Source: JARRPM01 sp963792815 (GTDB taxonomy: Bacteria; Pseudomonadota; Gammaproteobacteria; Pseudomonadales; Halieaceae). Taken from it: a stretch of DNA of 64,000 nt. Where the stretch lies: NCBI GenBank assembly GCA_963792815.1, contig CAWBXR010000012.1, positions 1-64,000 on the forward strand, in the 5' to 3' direction. A program made the translations under genes and the position numbers. Positions 1-7,293 of the stretch are shown here, piece after piece (the stretch's first letter is position 1; every line of letters begins with the position of its first letter). The notes under the pieces were generated by a model. The model made no database searches. It was not told where the DNA came from and saw only the letters and a list, made by a program, of their open reading frames with translations.

Positions 1-12
1 AGCTAACGACGC
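1..12 (+). repeat. Right end of cassette-flanking repeat, copy R1 (cut by window edge)
   Basis: The first twelve bases are the conserved core AGCTAACGACGC that ends the other copies of the dispersed repeat in this region. The rest of this copy lies outside the window. A CGTTA at 45-49 forms an inverted repeat with the TAACG of the core, which is not seen after the other copies. Confidence 0.6.
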
Positions 13-212
13 AAGAGAGACATTTTCTCATCAGAAAGGACACTCGTTAACAAAGCCACGCTCCCCCTGTGCAACCAACAAGTACGCCACTAAAAAAATA
101 GCTGGCATGCATTCATATGCGTGCCGGCCCAAGGCCTAAAGTTAACTTATCAGTGCCATCCTTTACAAAGTCAGCGTCATCAGTAGTCCAGAACGACAGT
201 CCTCCAATCCAA

Positions 213-690
213 CTAGGTGGAAGGTCGACAGGAAGCCTTTAAGCGTGCGTTAAGGCGGCTGACCAACGGCGGGAAATAGAGATACTGCGCCTCCTCCCAC
301 CAAGCTCTCCCGCCAGGGCAAAGCAAGAGTCCCAGAAGAACATCCTCCCAAGTCCGCACAAAATTATCGTTGCCTTTGAGATGGTGCTGTCCCATCGCTG
401 CTGAAAAGTTGGCAAATAGTTGAGTATAAAATGCGTGAACGGCGGCCTTCTCATTATTCTTGAGAGCTTGCCAGTCATTCGCTCCTATTCTCACCAAGCG
501 TAGAAGCTCACGATCCTGCTCCAAGCGCGACCAGACGCTATTCAAACCTGCAGCAAGTTCTCTCTGAGCCTGAGCAAGCGCAACATCTTTCGCGCTTCGA
601 GTCTGAATCGCAAGATAGCCAAGGGTCAACACAACTGCGAGTGCTCCAGCTCTTTTCTTCACCAATGGCGGCAATTGCATCCCAGTTCAT
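213..690 (-). pseudogene. Small single-TM membrane protein, frameshifted near its N-terminus
   Basis: Two frames together make one protein. The ATG at 690 reads MNWDAIAAIGE and then runs off frame, while the adjacent frame continues with an AGALAVVLTLGYLAIQTR membrane segment down to the stop at 213. This is the same start and layout as the intact protein encoded at 926-1447: short amphipathic N-terminus, one membrane helix, then a helical domain ending in a G-R-x-WW motif (GGRAWWEE) and an FPPLVSRLNARL tail. The break lies near 645-655 in an A-rich stretch (GAAGAAAAG). The family is common in marine bacteria as a protein of unknown function. It may be a decayed gene or an assembly error. An ATG at 680 in the second frame is out of phase with the expected N-terminus and is probably not the start. 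Confidence 0.65.
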
Positions 691-754
691 AAACAATCCA
701 GATTCTTTCTTTAGGTAGAATAACACTGCTGAACTATAGTCGATACGTCAGCCT

Positions 755-863
755 CGGCACCTTTCAGCAAAGCTGAAGGGGCGGACCAGGGCGGCCTGAA
801 TGGCGGCTTTCGGGTGAGGAGGAACATGCAGGCCCGGGAAGCCTGATGGCGGCTAACGACGCA
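755..863 (+). repeat. Cassette-flanking repeat R2 (109 bp)
   Basis: It aligns with R3-R6 from CGGCACCTTTCAG through GGCGGCCTGAATGGCGGCTTTC to the core GGCTAACGACGCA. Length is the same 109 bp as R4, R5 and R6. The interior contains an inverted repeat CAGGC/GCCTG just before the core. It separates the gene at 213-690 from the gene at 926-1447. Confidence 0.75.
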
Positions 864-925
864 ATGGAGTCATGCCTTGGACTGTAGGATATTCTGGAGT
901 CAAACATAATAAATGGATGGGTAGT

Positions 926-1447
926 ATGGATTGGGAAGTAATCTCGGCAGTTAGCGATGCCGTCGGTGCTATTGCAGTTGTCGCTTCAGTCATATATCTG
1001 GCCACTCAGATCAAGCGCCAGACCACAGAATCCAAACTGGCTGCGACGAGAGATCTATCTGCAAGGCGCGTGGATGGGATGAAAAGCATTCTCGGCGACG
1101 AAGCCGTGGCAGAAATTTATCTGCGTGCTATTCGCGACTATGAGTCTTTGCAAGGCGTAGACCGAATGAGAGCCAGTACGCTATTTCATATCTGGGCGAG
1201 AAACTCCGAACAGGAATTTATCCACATGGGTACTGGGCATGCCAACGATCCATATCTCGAGTCAGTGGATAAAGTACTGTCCAATGGGGTGGTTGCTCGA
1301 GGATTTCGGCAGTGGTGGAAAACCACTGGGGAAGGATTTAATAAGGATTTCCAGGGCCACGTGAACGAGCTAATCGCTGCGACTGAAGAAAGCCTCGGGA
1401 GCAGGAATTTCGACCTTCCAAATAAAAATGAACCCGCCGCAAAATAG
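926..1447 (+). CDS. Small single-TM membrane protein of unknown function
   Basis: It encodes about 173 residues. The start at 926 (MDWEVISAVSDAVGA) is chosen because it matches the MNWDAIAAIGE start of the related gene at 213-690; an ATG at 872 would add 18 residues that do not resemble the family, and an ATG at 917 is also possible. Residues about 8-28 form one membrane helix (AVGAIAVVASVIYLATQI), followed by a cationic stretch and a soluble helical domain with W-A-R-N-S-E-Q-E-F and R-x-WW motifs. I recognise it only as a widespread small-protein family of marine bacteria with no known function. It is the only gene between repeats R2 and R3, so it probably travels as a cassette. No partner gene is apparent. 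Confidence 0.75.
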   Translation: MDWEVISAVSDAVGAIAVVASVIYLATQIKRQTTESKLAATRDLSARRVDGMKSILGDEAVAEIYLRAIRDYESLQGVDRMRASTLFHIWARNSEQEFIHMGTGHANDPYLESVDKVLSNGVVARGFRQWWKTTGEGFNKDFQGHVNELIAATEESLGSRNFDLPNKNEPAAK

Positions 1448-1468
1448 AACTCGCCACCGGTCGTTTCA

Positions 1469-1575
1469 TGGCAACTTTCAGACAAGATGAGAACGCCCCC
1501 GGACGCTCTGGTTGACCGCTTTCAGGAGAAAAGCAGACGGGATGGCATGAAGGGGCCTCGGCAGCTAACGACGCA
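1469..1575 (+). repeat. Cassette-flanking repeat R3 (107 bp)
   Basis: It begins TGGCAACTTTCAGACAAG and contains TTGACCGCTTTCAGGAG and AAAAGCAGACGGGATGG, closely matching R6. It ends in the core GCAGCTAACGACGCA. It starts 22 bp after the stop of the gene at 926-1447. Further on, GGTGGCGACTTCCGCTTCCACC near 1619-1640 resembles the GCGACCGGCCGCTTTTTACTC tail of R4 and R5. Confidence 0.75.
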
Positions 1576-1713
1576 TTGCGGTCGTCAGATAATCGGCCCA
1601 ACTCCCCCAAGCTCAACAGGTGGCGACTTCCGCTTCCACCTCGAAGCGGACATCAGGAGAGTCGCATTCTGGTCCCGCTATTTTTCGTGTCAGACAAGCA
1701 TCCTACGAACGCA

Positions 1714-2271
1714 CTAGACCATATCGTTAGATAGCAGTACGTAGGCGGCGAGTACAGTTAGTATTAAGAGAGTGACGGCGACTGCGCCCCGAACCCAGAC
1801 TTTCTCGGAGATTGCCCCTGTTGTGTTGAGTACCGCCCCTAACCAGAAGGGGATGCTCACAGCGTCGAATCCCGTGGTTTCAGCCTCGTTGTGGCTCGAA
1901 GCGGCCACAAGTGTCGAGAGTGAGGTCAGAGCAGCGACGACGAAGTATGGGCGCGCCACTTTATTGAAATGATTGGCCCAATCCTCGATCTGTGCTGCCT
2001 CGTTCGTCGCAAGGATATGCGCTCGTAAGACGAAAGTTGACGCCACCGCTACCGATGACGCGTAAAGTATGAAGGAAGGGTTTTCCGACAGGTTGTCCTT
2101 GTAGCCCCACAGGAAGCAAACACCGTAGATGAAAGAGGACCACAACAACACCTGGGGTATCCAATAGCTTTGCTGGCTCGTCGTCGCGTGATACAGCCCC
2201 TCAACGCACTTAATGAGACCAGCTGCAAGGATCATACTGATCCCGATCATGAGAAGTTCTGATTCCGACAT
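1714..2271 (-). CDS. Polytopic membrane protein of unknown function
   Basis: It encodes 185 residues starting MSESELLMIGISM. Five or six hydrophobic helices are visible at roughly residues 5-24, 38-56, 67-87, 107-127, 133-150 and 160-181, with short charged loops such as YKDNLSENPS and NEAAQIEDWANHFNK. I do not recognise the family and see no catalytic motif. It is the only gene between R3 and R4 and is transcribed opposite to the repeats and to the later cassette genes, so it must have its own promoter. The region upstream of its start (2272-2473) contains an AATAAGGAATTTA-like stretch on the minus strand but no clear Shine-Dalgarno sequence. Confidence 0.65.
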   Translation of the reverse strand: MSESELLMIGISMILAAGLIKCVEGLYHATTSQQSYWIPQVLLWSSFIYGVCFLWGYKDNLSENPSFILYASSVAVASTFVLRAHILATNEAAQIEDWANHFNKVARPYFVVAALTSLSTLVAASSHNEAETTGFDAVSIPFWLGAVLNTTGAISEKVWVRGAVAVTLLILTVLAAYVLLSNDMV

Positions 2272-2473
2272 TAGCTAAATTCCTTATTGTTAGACTTCCA
2301 ATAAGGTTGCTCTCAAAGAAGCCGAATAGATAGCCATTATTGCGGCTGCGCGTCGAAAGCGGCTCGCAGGGATAGCAGGGATAGCAGAACGATTTAGACC
2401 GCTGGTAGGCGAAAGCAGTAGTAGCCCAGCCGGAGGGTCAGCCTGAAAGCTGGCACAGCCTTATGGCCGTAAC

Positions 2474-2639
2474 TGGCACCAAGCCGTCATTCTGAGGCAG
2501 CTTCCAGTGCCTCCTGGGTGACCGCTATCAGGAGTAAAGGAGACATCAGGCCCTGATCTACTCCTTGGCAGCTAACGACGCATTGCCGCCATCGGGTAAC
2601 TCCGATACCCTCAGGGGCGACCGGCCGCTTTTTACTCAA
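2474..2639 (+). repeat. Cassette-flanking repeat R4, long form (166 bp)
   Basis: The first 109 bp (2474-2582) run from TGGCACC through GGTGACCGCTATCAGGAG to the core GCTAACGACGCA. A tail follows with a hairpin GGGTA/TACCC (2594-2598 with 2606-2610) and then GGCGACCGGCCGCTTTTTACTCAA. A second internal hairpin, ATCAGG/CCTGAT nested in AAGGAG/CTCCTT, lies before the core. R5 has the same total length with different hairpin sequences. The bases 2272-2473 before it hold nothing I can identify. Confidence 0.75.
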
Positions 2640-2682
2640 AGCGAACATGACACTAGAATAAATCGTAAACGGAGTTCATGCG

Positions 2683-3618
2683 ATGAGCCAAGGAGAAAAG
2701 ATAGATGTGCACCATCATATGGTGCCTGAATTCTATTCGGCGGCATTGAAATCTCGTGGAGTTGATGCGGCAGCAGGTGCTCCATTGCCACACTGGACGC
2801 CAGACGCCTCCATGGCCGTTATGGACGCCACAGGAATATCCAAGGCTTATCTTTCGATTTCTTGCCCGGGTGTATTTTTTGGCGATGCGGTGGAGGCGAA
2901 AGAACTCGCTCGTCGTTGTAACGAATATGGTAGCGAAATAAAAACAGGAAGTGAGCGGTTTGGATATTTTGCTACTATTTCCCAAACAATTGAAGAAGAC
3001 GCCGTAGCAGAAACGATGCATGCAATCGACCATCTCGGCGCAGACGGAGTAACACTGTTATCTTCTGTCGATGGGGTTTACCTTGGGCATCCAGATTATT
3101 GGCCCCTGATGGATGAATTGAATCGAAGAAAAGCGGTAGTTTTCATTCATCCAAATCTCCCTGACTCTGCGAAGAATATACGACTCGAGATGCCCGGCTA
3201 CCTAATGGAGTTCGTATTTGATACCACCCGTGCCGTGTCGAATCTTATTGCTTCCGGAACAATGGAGCGGTTTCCCGACATAAGATTCATACTGGCACAC
3301 GCCGGTGGCACAGTTCCCTACCTCGCATGGCGTCTACAACTTGGTGATTTTGTTTTGGACAAGGACGGCAAATTTCCAAAGGGCACGATGCACTACATCA
3401 AGCAGTTTTATTATGACACCGCACTGAGTCCATCCCCTTATATGTGGGGGGCAGTCAAAGAGCTGGTTGGGGCAAGTCGCCTGCTCTTCGGATCGGATTT
3501 TCCCTTCGCACCTGATCTATTGGTACATGCCGAAGTTAACGATCTTGCCAATCTAGGTATGACGGAGGCTGAACATCAGGCTCTATATTTCGGCAACGCT
3601 ACTCAACTTTTCAGCTAA
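2683..3618 (+). CDS. Metal-dependent amidohydrolase of the ACMSD type
   Basis: The 311-residue protein has the features of amidohydrolase family 2, whose best known member is 2-amino-3-carboxymuconate-6-semialdehyde decarboxylase: D-V-H-H-H at residues 8-12 (metal-binding HxH), H156 in FIHPN, H206 in LAHAGG and D272 in FGSDFPF. These would hold a single Zn-type metal in a TIM barrel in the cytoplasm. Members decarboxylate or hydrolyse aromatic or ring-derived acids; the substrate here cannot be read from sequence. The start at 2683 follows CGGAG at a suitable distance. It is a single gene between R4 and R5 with no pathway neighbours, as expected for cassette cargo. Family call is firm, specificity open. 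Confidence 0.85.
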   Translation: MSQGEKIDVHHHMVPEFYSAALKSRGVDAAAGAPLPHWTPDASMAVMDATGISKAYLSISCPGVFFGDAVEAKELARRCNEYGSEIKTGSERFGYFATISQTIEEDAVAETMHAIDHLGADGVTLLSSVDGVYLGHPDYWPLMDELNRRKAVVFIHPNLPDSAKNIRLEMPGYLMEFVFDTTRAVSNLIASGTMERFPDIRFILAHAGGTVPYLAWRLQLGDFVLDKDGKFPKGTMHYIKQFYYDTALSPSPYMWGAVKELVGASRLLFGSDFPFAPDLLVHAEVNDLANLGMTEAEHQALYFGNATQLFS

Positions 3619-3658
3619 ATAAAAGCAAGAAAATGTGATGTACCTGAATGATCCTTTC

Positions 3659-3824
3659 TGGCACATTTAAAACAAGCTGAGGGGGTTTACAGGGCGATCT
3701 GAATGGCGACTTTCTGGTTGGGAGGAGACATCCCCGCCTGATATGCCCCATGGCGGCTAACGACGCATTGCCGACATTTATGGGCTGAGTTATGCTCAGC
3801 CGCGACCTACCGCTTTTTACTCAA
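3659..3824 (+). repeat. Cassette-flanking repeat R5, long form (166 bp)
   Basis: The core part 3659-3767 is 109 bp and runs from TGGCACATTTAAAACAAGCT to GGCTAACGACGCA. The tail has a perfect 7-bp hairpin GGCTGAG/CTCAGCC with a 5-base loop (3783-3801), followed by GCGACCTACCGCTTTTTACTCAA. The hairpin sits where R4 has an unrelated hairpin, so structure rather than sequence is kept. Confidence 0.8.
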
Positions 3825-3876
3825 TCCTGCCGCCCGGGACAAAAGCATTAATGCGTTTTCTTAGGAGATTGACACC

Positions 3877-4674
3877 ATGTCAGCATTTGACGAGGCTCTC
3901 GCTTTGCGCATTAACGAGGATGGGCATTGGTTAGCCCTCGCGGATAACCGCTATGAAGCAATTACCGGGATGTATGGTGGATGGGCAGTGGGAGTTATTT
4001 TAAAAACCGTGATCCTGCAGTCAGGTCAAGAGTTTAGTCCGTCCGCATTGACTATAAACTATGTGCATAAGATCGAACCAGGTAGTGAGGTCAAAATAGA
4101 GGCCAGGTTAGTAGGAAATGGTCGATCGATTCAGCACTGGCAAGCGCAGATTATGGAGGCCGATGGAGCGCGAACCCTAGCCCAGGCGATGCTGGTATTT
4201 TCTGCTCGTCGTGAAACTGATGGGCACACACAACCTTCAATGCCGGATGTGCCCGACCCCGAAACGCTGGAGGTGTTCATTGCACCCTGGGCAAGGGGGA
4301 GGTCCTTCCAATTTGCCCACCAGCGACCGGTTCATGGGTTCCCCGCGTTTGCGCGCTACGAAACTACATCTATGGCGTGGGTGCGCGAGGGCGAAGGGCG
4401 TAAGATGGATCATGTACAGCTGGCTTTTTTGTCTGATCTCTACCCACCTCGCCCCTTTTTCTGGAGTGAGGGCCCTCGCCCCTATGCAACAACAACGCTA
4501 TCACTCTACTTCCATGCGACAGCCGATGAATTAGATGCAGTAGACGATGACTTCGTCTTGAATGAAGCGATCGGTACTCGAGGTGAACGCTCGACCTCGG
4601 GGCAACAGGCGCGGATATGGAGCCGGAAGGGCGAACTCCTGATGACAACCGAACAACTTGGTTGGTTCAGGTAA
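3877..4674 (+). CDS. Acyl-CoA thioesterase-like double hotdog protein
   Basis: The 265-residue protein resembles the TesB-like thioesterase superfamily with two hotdog halves. The N-terminal half has TGMYGGWAVGVILKTV near residues 30-45, a form of the YGGW/hot-dog helix motif, then LTINYVHKIEPGSEVKIEARLVGNGRS split across the substrate sheet. The C-terminal half has HVQLAFLSDLYPP, typical of the second hotdog, and ends EQLGWFR. Such enzymes hydrolyse acyl-CoA esters in the cytoplasm; chain preference is unknown. The start follows TAGGAG. It is the last cassette-like gene, between R5 and R6, and has no obvious metabolic neighbours. Confident for superfamily only. Confidence 0.75.
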   Translation: MSAFDEALALRINEDGHWLALADNRYEAITGMYGGWAVGVILKTVILQSGQEFSPSALTINYVHKIEPGSEVKIEARLVGNGRSIQHWQAQIMEADGARTLAQAMLVFSARRETDGHTQPSMPDVPDPETLEVFIAPWARGRSFQFAHQRPVHGFPAFARYETTSMAWVREGEGRKMDHVQLAFLSDLYPPRPFFWSEGPRPYATTTLSLYFHATADELDAVDDDFVLNEAIGTRGERSTSGQQARIWSRKGELLMTTEQLGWFR

Positions 4675-4741
4675 TGCATCTTCACTGACTCCGATTCATC
4701 GCCTTTTGTCATTAGTATACACATTGATGACCGGCCGTTCC

Positions 4742-4850
4742 TGGCACATTTCAGACGAGCTGAGAGGGTTCAGAGGGCGACCTGGATGACCGCTATCGGG
4801 AGCAAAGCAGACGGGATGGTGTGATAGTAGCTTTGGCAGCTAACCACGCA
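4742..4850 (+). repeat. Cassette-flanking repeat R6 (109 bp), last copy
   Basis: It runs from TGGCACATTTCAGACGAGCT through GGATGACCGCTATCGGGAG to a variant core GCAGCTAACCACGCA (one base differs). CAAAGC and GCTTTG inside it can pair. No further copy follows, and the bases after it lead to the tRNA-Ala gene, so it marks the end of the array. Confidence 0.8.
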
Positions 4851-5146
4851 AGCGGAGATAACAGTCACCCAGCTGGTGCACTTTTGCTTTCACCGCCCAG
4901 TGTTTCCAGATAAACAAACTATCAAATTCAGCCACTATCTAGCTAGTCATAACTCAACTACTAATCTGAACCTGTCGGGTCGTCTCCGACTGGCCCCTGG
5001 GGTTACTCTTCGCCAGAAATAGTAGATCCCGGGTGCCCCCTCGCCCACCAGTTTGGTGATCTTGCCCGACACCAGAATCTCATATTCATCCTGTAGCATC
5101 GCTTCCTCCCATGGCTCCCATTAGGCTCCCACGGTATATTCCAGAC
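4851..5146. other. Gene-poor junction between repeat array and tRNA-Ala
   Basis: I see no recognised gene here. On the minus strand a 50-codon reading frame from ATG at 5099 to a stop at 4947 is preceded by GGGAGGAAGCG, a good ribosome binding site, and begins MLQDEYEILVSGKITKLVG. I do not recognise it; it could be a small protein or the 5' remnant of a larger gene next to the tRNA. The stretch lies between the last cassette repeat and the 3' end of the tRNA, a place where mobile DNA often inserts. Confidence 0.35.
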
Positions 5147-5180
5147 ACAAAAAAAGGACTCCGATTTCTCGTAAGTCCTT
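5147..5180 (-). terminator. Rho-independent terminator after tRNA-Ala
   Basis: On the minus strand AAGGACT (5180-5174) pairs with AGTCCTT (5160-5154) across a 13-base loop, and the stem runs into a row of T. It lies just past the 3' CCA of the tRNA gene, in the right direction to end its transcript. Confidence 0.8.
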
Positions 5181-5188
5181 GATTTGTT

Positions 5189-5264
5189 TGGTGGAGCTAA
5201 GCGGGATCGAACCGCTGACCTCAACACTGCCAGTGTTGCGCTCTCCCAGCTGAGCTATAGCCCC
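5189..5264 (-). tRNA. tRNA-Ala, anticodon GGC
   Basis: The 76-base gene folds into a full cloverleaf: acceptor GGGGCTA/TAGCTCC with the G3-U70 wobble pair that marks alanine tRNAs, D arm GCTC...GAGC, anticodon stem CAACA/TGTTG with loop CTGGCAG giving anticodon GGC, and T arm AGCGG TTCGATC CCGCT. The 3' CCA is encoded. It reads GCC/GCU codons. It marks the border between the repeat array and the core chromosome. Upstream (5280-5288 and 5312-5320) TCATTGATC and GATCAATGA form a 9-bp inverted repeat of unknown role. Confidence 0.97.
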
Positions 5265-5522
5265 GTATTCGGGTGTAACTCATTGATCGTGCTGGATTTT
5301 TCTCTGAACTAGATCAATGATGAGCTGCGCATTTTAGTGACCGGGGCTGCCCCTGTCAACAGCGCTGAAGCGATCTCCTGCACCGCGGCCGTCGCCGGAG
5401 CCCCGGTGGAAGCGCCTGAGAGTCGGCGGGTAAATCCACAGGACAGGTCCTGTCCGGCGCTTCGCTGTGCTAGCCTCGTGGCATCTGGCGCAGCCATCAA
5501 CCCCCGGGCAAGGAGTAGTTCC

Positions 5523-5894
5523 ATGACAGGTAAATTTATTCTGTGGTTATCGGCAATTGTATTTATCGCCTACGGTCTGGCCTGCGTGGTATCCCCCGCG
5601 CTGCCCGCCGAGTACGCGGGCCTGCAATTTATTTCAGCCGATGCGCTGCCCGAGATCGGCGCCATGTACGGCGGATTGCAGACCGGCTTTGGGCTGTTCT
5701 GCCTGCTCGGGGCACTAAAAGCAGACTACTACCGGCCGGCGCTGGTATTGCTGTTACTGGGGATCGGCGGACTCGCCCTCGCCCGCTGTTTCTGGGCTTT
5801 CAGTGTACCGGGGGAAGTCGGTGCCTATACCTACGGCGCCATGGCCTTCGAATACTTCGTCGCGATCACGGCGGCGATTGCCCTGCGCCGGTAA
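5523..5894 (+). CDS. DUF4345-type small membrane protein
   Basis: The 123-residue protein starts at 5523 (MTGKFILWLSAIVFIAYG) after AAGGAG at good spacing; the reading frame is open further upstream but lacks family features. Four hydrophobic helices are visible, around residues 4-24, 42-62, 67-88 and 99-120. The pattern A-x-Y-A-G at the first loop and a central E-I-x-x-x-Y-G-G-L-Q are what I associate with DUF4345 membrane proteins, which have no known function. It faces the TRIC-family gene tail to tail with only ten bases between them. Confidence 0.75.
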   Translation: MTGKFILWLSAIVFIAYGLACVVSPALPAEYAGLQFISADALPEIGAMYGGLQTGFGLFCLLGALKADYYRPALVLLLLGIGGLALARCFWAFSVPGEVGAYTYGAMAFEYFVAITAAIALRR

Positions 5895-5904
5895 AGCGCT
5901 GAGC

Positions 5905-6513
5905 TTACTGGCCGTACTTGGGCAGGCGCAGGTCAAACAGGATCGCCGATGCCCGCAAGGTGAACGCCAGCAGAATGGCAAGCGGCATCGCCAGCGCGGC
6001 GGTGGCGGGTATTGCCTGTAGCGCGAGATAGCTGGCGGACCCCAGCAGCGCGGCGGTGACATATATCTCGGGGCCAAGCAGTACCGGTTCCTGGTTCAGC
6101 AAGGTGTCGCGAATGATTGAACCGAAGGTCGCCGTCATCATCCCCATCACCACGGACACAACCGGCGGCGCGCCCCACTGCTGGGCCTTGATGGTGCCCA
6201 GCACGCAGAACAGGGCCACGCCCAGGGCGTCAGCCCACACCAGCACCCGGTGCAGGGAGTTCAGCAGGGGCGCGAGAAACCAGGTGAGAGTGGAGGCGCA
6301 GACACAGACCCACAGATAGCGGGTGTCGCTGATCCAGAAGACCGTATCCGTACCCAGCAGAAGATCCCGGGCGGTGCCGCCACCAATACCAGTAATGGTG
6401 CCGAACAGGATAAAGCCCAATATATCCAGCTTGCGCTCCGCAGCCGCCAACGCGCCGGTGATGGCAAACACACCGACCGCGAGAACATCGATAAGCTGGA
6501 TTACACCGTTCAC
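5905..6513 (-). CDS. TRIC cation channel family protein (UPF0126, YadS/YicG-like)
   Basis: The 202-residue inner-membrane protein has the duplicated three-helix layout of the bacterial TRIC/UPF0126 family: seven hydrophobic helices with two glycine-rich repeats, GTITGIGGGTARDLLLG near residue 40 and GMMTATFGSIIRDTLL near 125, which form the pore in TRIC channels. The second repeat carries FGSIIRD in place of IGGGTARD, a common asymmetry in the family. Characterised homologues conduct monovalent cations or small amino acids; the substrate here is not known. It is the last gene of a minus-strand row gltX, tandem GST-fold protein, TRIC protein, 24 bases after its neighbour. Confidence 0.88.
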   Translation of the reverse strand: MNGVIQLIDVLAVGVFAITGALAAAERKLDILGFILFGTITGIGGGTARDLLLGTDTVFWISDTRYLWVCVCASTLTWFLAPLLNSLHRVLVWADALGVALFCVLGTIKAQQWGAPPVVSVVMGMMTATFGSIIRDTLLNQEPVLLGPEIYVTAALLGSASYLALQAIPATAALAMPLAILLAFTLRASAILFDLRLPKYGQ

Positions 6514-6537
6514 TTGCTGCTCAGGCTGACTGCGGCG

Positions 6538-7290
6538 TCAGTTCCCGTAATTGTCGCGCAGGTATTGCATGATGTCGGCCGACTCAAACAGCCCGCTTTG
6601 CGTATTGGGGTCGTACAGGTAGGGAATGGATACCCTGCCCTCCATATCCTGCAGGATCACGCGGTTTTGCAGCCTGCTGCGGGGCGTAATGTTGAGCGCC
6701 GCGCGCACCGGCGGCAGCAACCACTCCTGCAGTTCGGTGCGACCGCAATTGCGTACGATGTAGGGAATCTCCATCTCGCACAAGAGTTCACGGACGGGCC
6801 TTGCATAGGGGCTCGACTCGAAGCTGTACAGTTCCAGCAGGTATTCGGGCTCGACTCCCTGCCGGGCCTCGCTGCCCCGCTTCATCCTGGGCGCACTGGC
6901 CAGCATGGAGCCCAGGGTCTGCAATTTGCCGGCACGCCATTTCAGCGGCAGCTTCCTCTGGCCGTAGGTCTCGAACAGGTAGTCGACTATATCCAGTGAC
7001 TCGTACATTTCCATCCCGGTGTTGGGGTCTACCAGGTAGGGAAACTGGAGTTTGCCTCCGCGCGCCTCCAGCTCCGGGCGAAAGCGCTCACCACCCTTGG
7101 GGCAGGGACGAATTTCCACGTCCAGGTCCAGCTCGGTCAGGGCCTCCCTGACCAGGCGGCAGTAGGGGCAGTTTTCGATATCGTACAACTGCAACATTTC
7201 CTTCGGCTTTACCGCCGCCGGTGCGCTCTGGATACCGTTGGCGCCGCGCACCAGGGTGGCCAGCAGGGAACTCGCTGTATTGGCTGCCAT
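6538..7290 (-). CDS. Tandem thioredoxin-fold (GST N-terminal domain) protein
   Basis: The 250-residue protein has two glutaredoxin/GST N-terminal-like domains in a row. The first, about residues 30-112, has the redox motif C-P-Y-C (LYDIENCPYCRLVREAL), the cis-Pro segment FPYLVDPNTG and ES-L-DI near its end. The second, about 150-248, keeps the fold (LYSFESSPYARPVRELL, IPYLYDPNTQ, LFESADIMQYL) but has lost both cysteines (SSPYA). No GST C-terminal helical domain is present. The product probably binds glutathione or acts as a disulfide oxidoreductase. It starts 3 bases after the gltX stop, so it is translated with gltX. The reason for that link is unknown. Confidence 0.8.
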   Translation of the reverse strand: MAANTASSLLATLVRGANGIQSAPAAVKPKEMLQLYDIENCPYCRLVREALTELDLDVEIRPCPKGGERFRPELEARGGKLQFPYLVDPNTGMEMYESLDIVDYLFETYGQRKLPLKWRAGKLQTLGSMLASAPRMKRGSEARQGVEPEYLLELYSFESSPYARPVRELLCEMEIPYIVRNCGRTELQEWLLPPVRAALNITPRSRLQNRVILQDMEGRVSIPYLYDPNTQSGLFESADIMQYLRDNYGN

Positions 7291-7293
7291 TGT

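Noticed and set aside
872..925. Upstream start of the small membrane protein at 872
   Set aside because: It adds residues that do not fit the family start MDWEVISAV, and 926 matches the related gene.
851..4850. Canonical attC sites
   Set aside because: The core GCTAACGACGCA does not pair with a GTTRRRY box at the expected distance in any copy except a weak CGTTA after R1, so I call the repeats attC-like only in layout.
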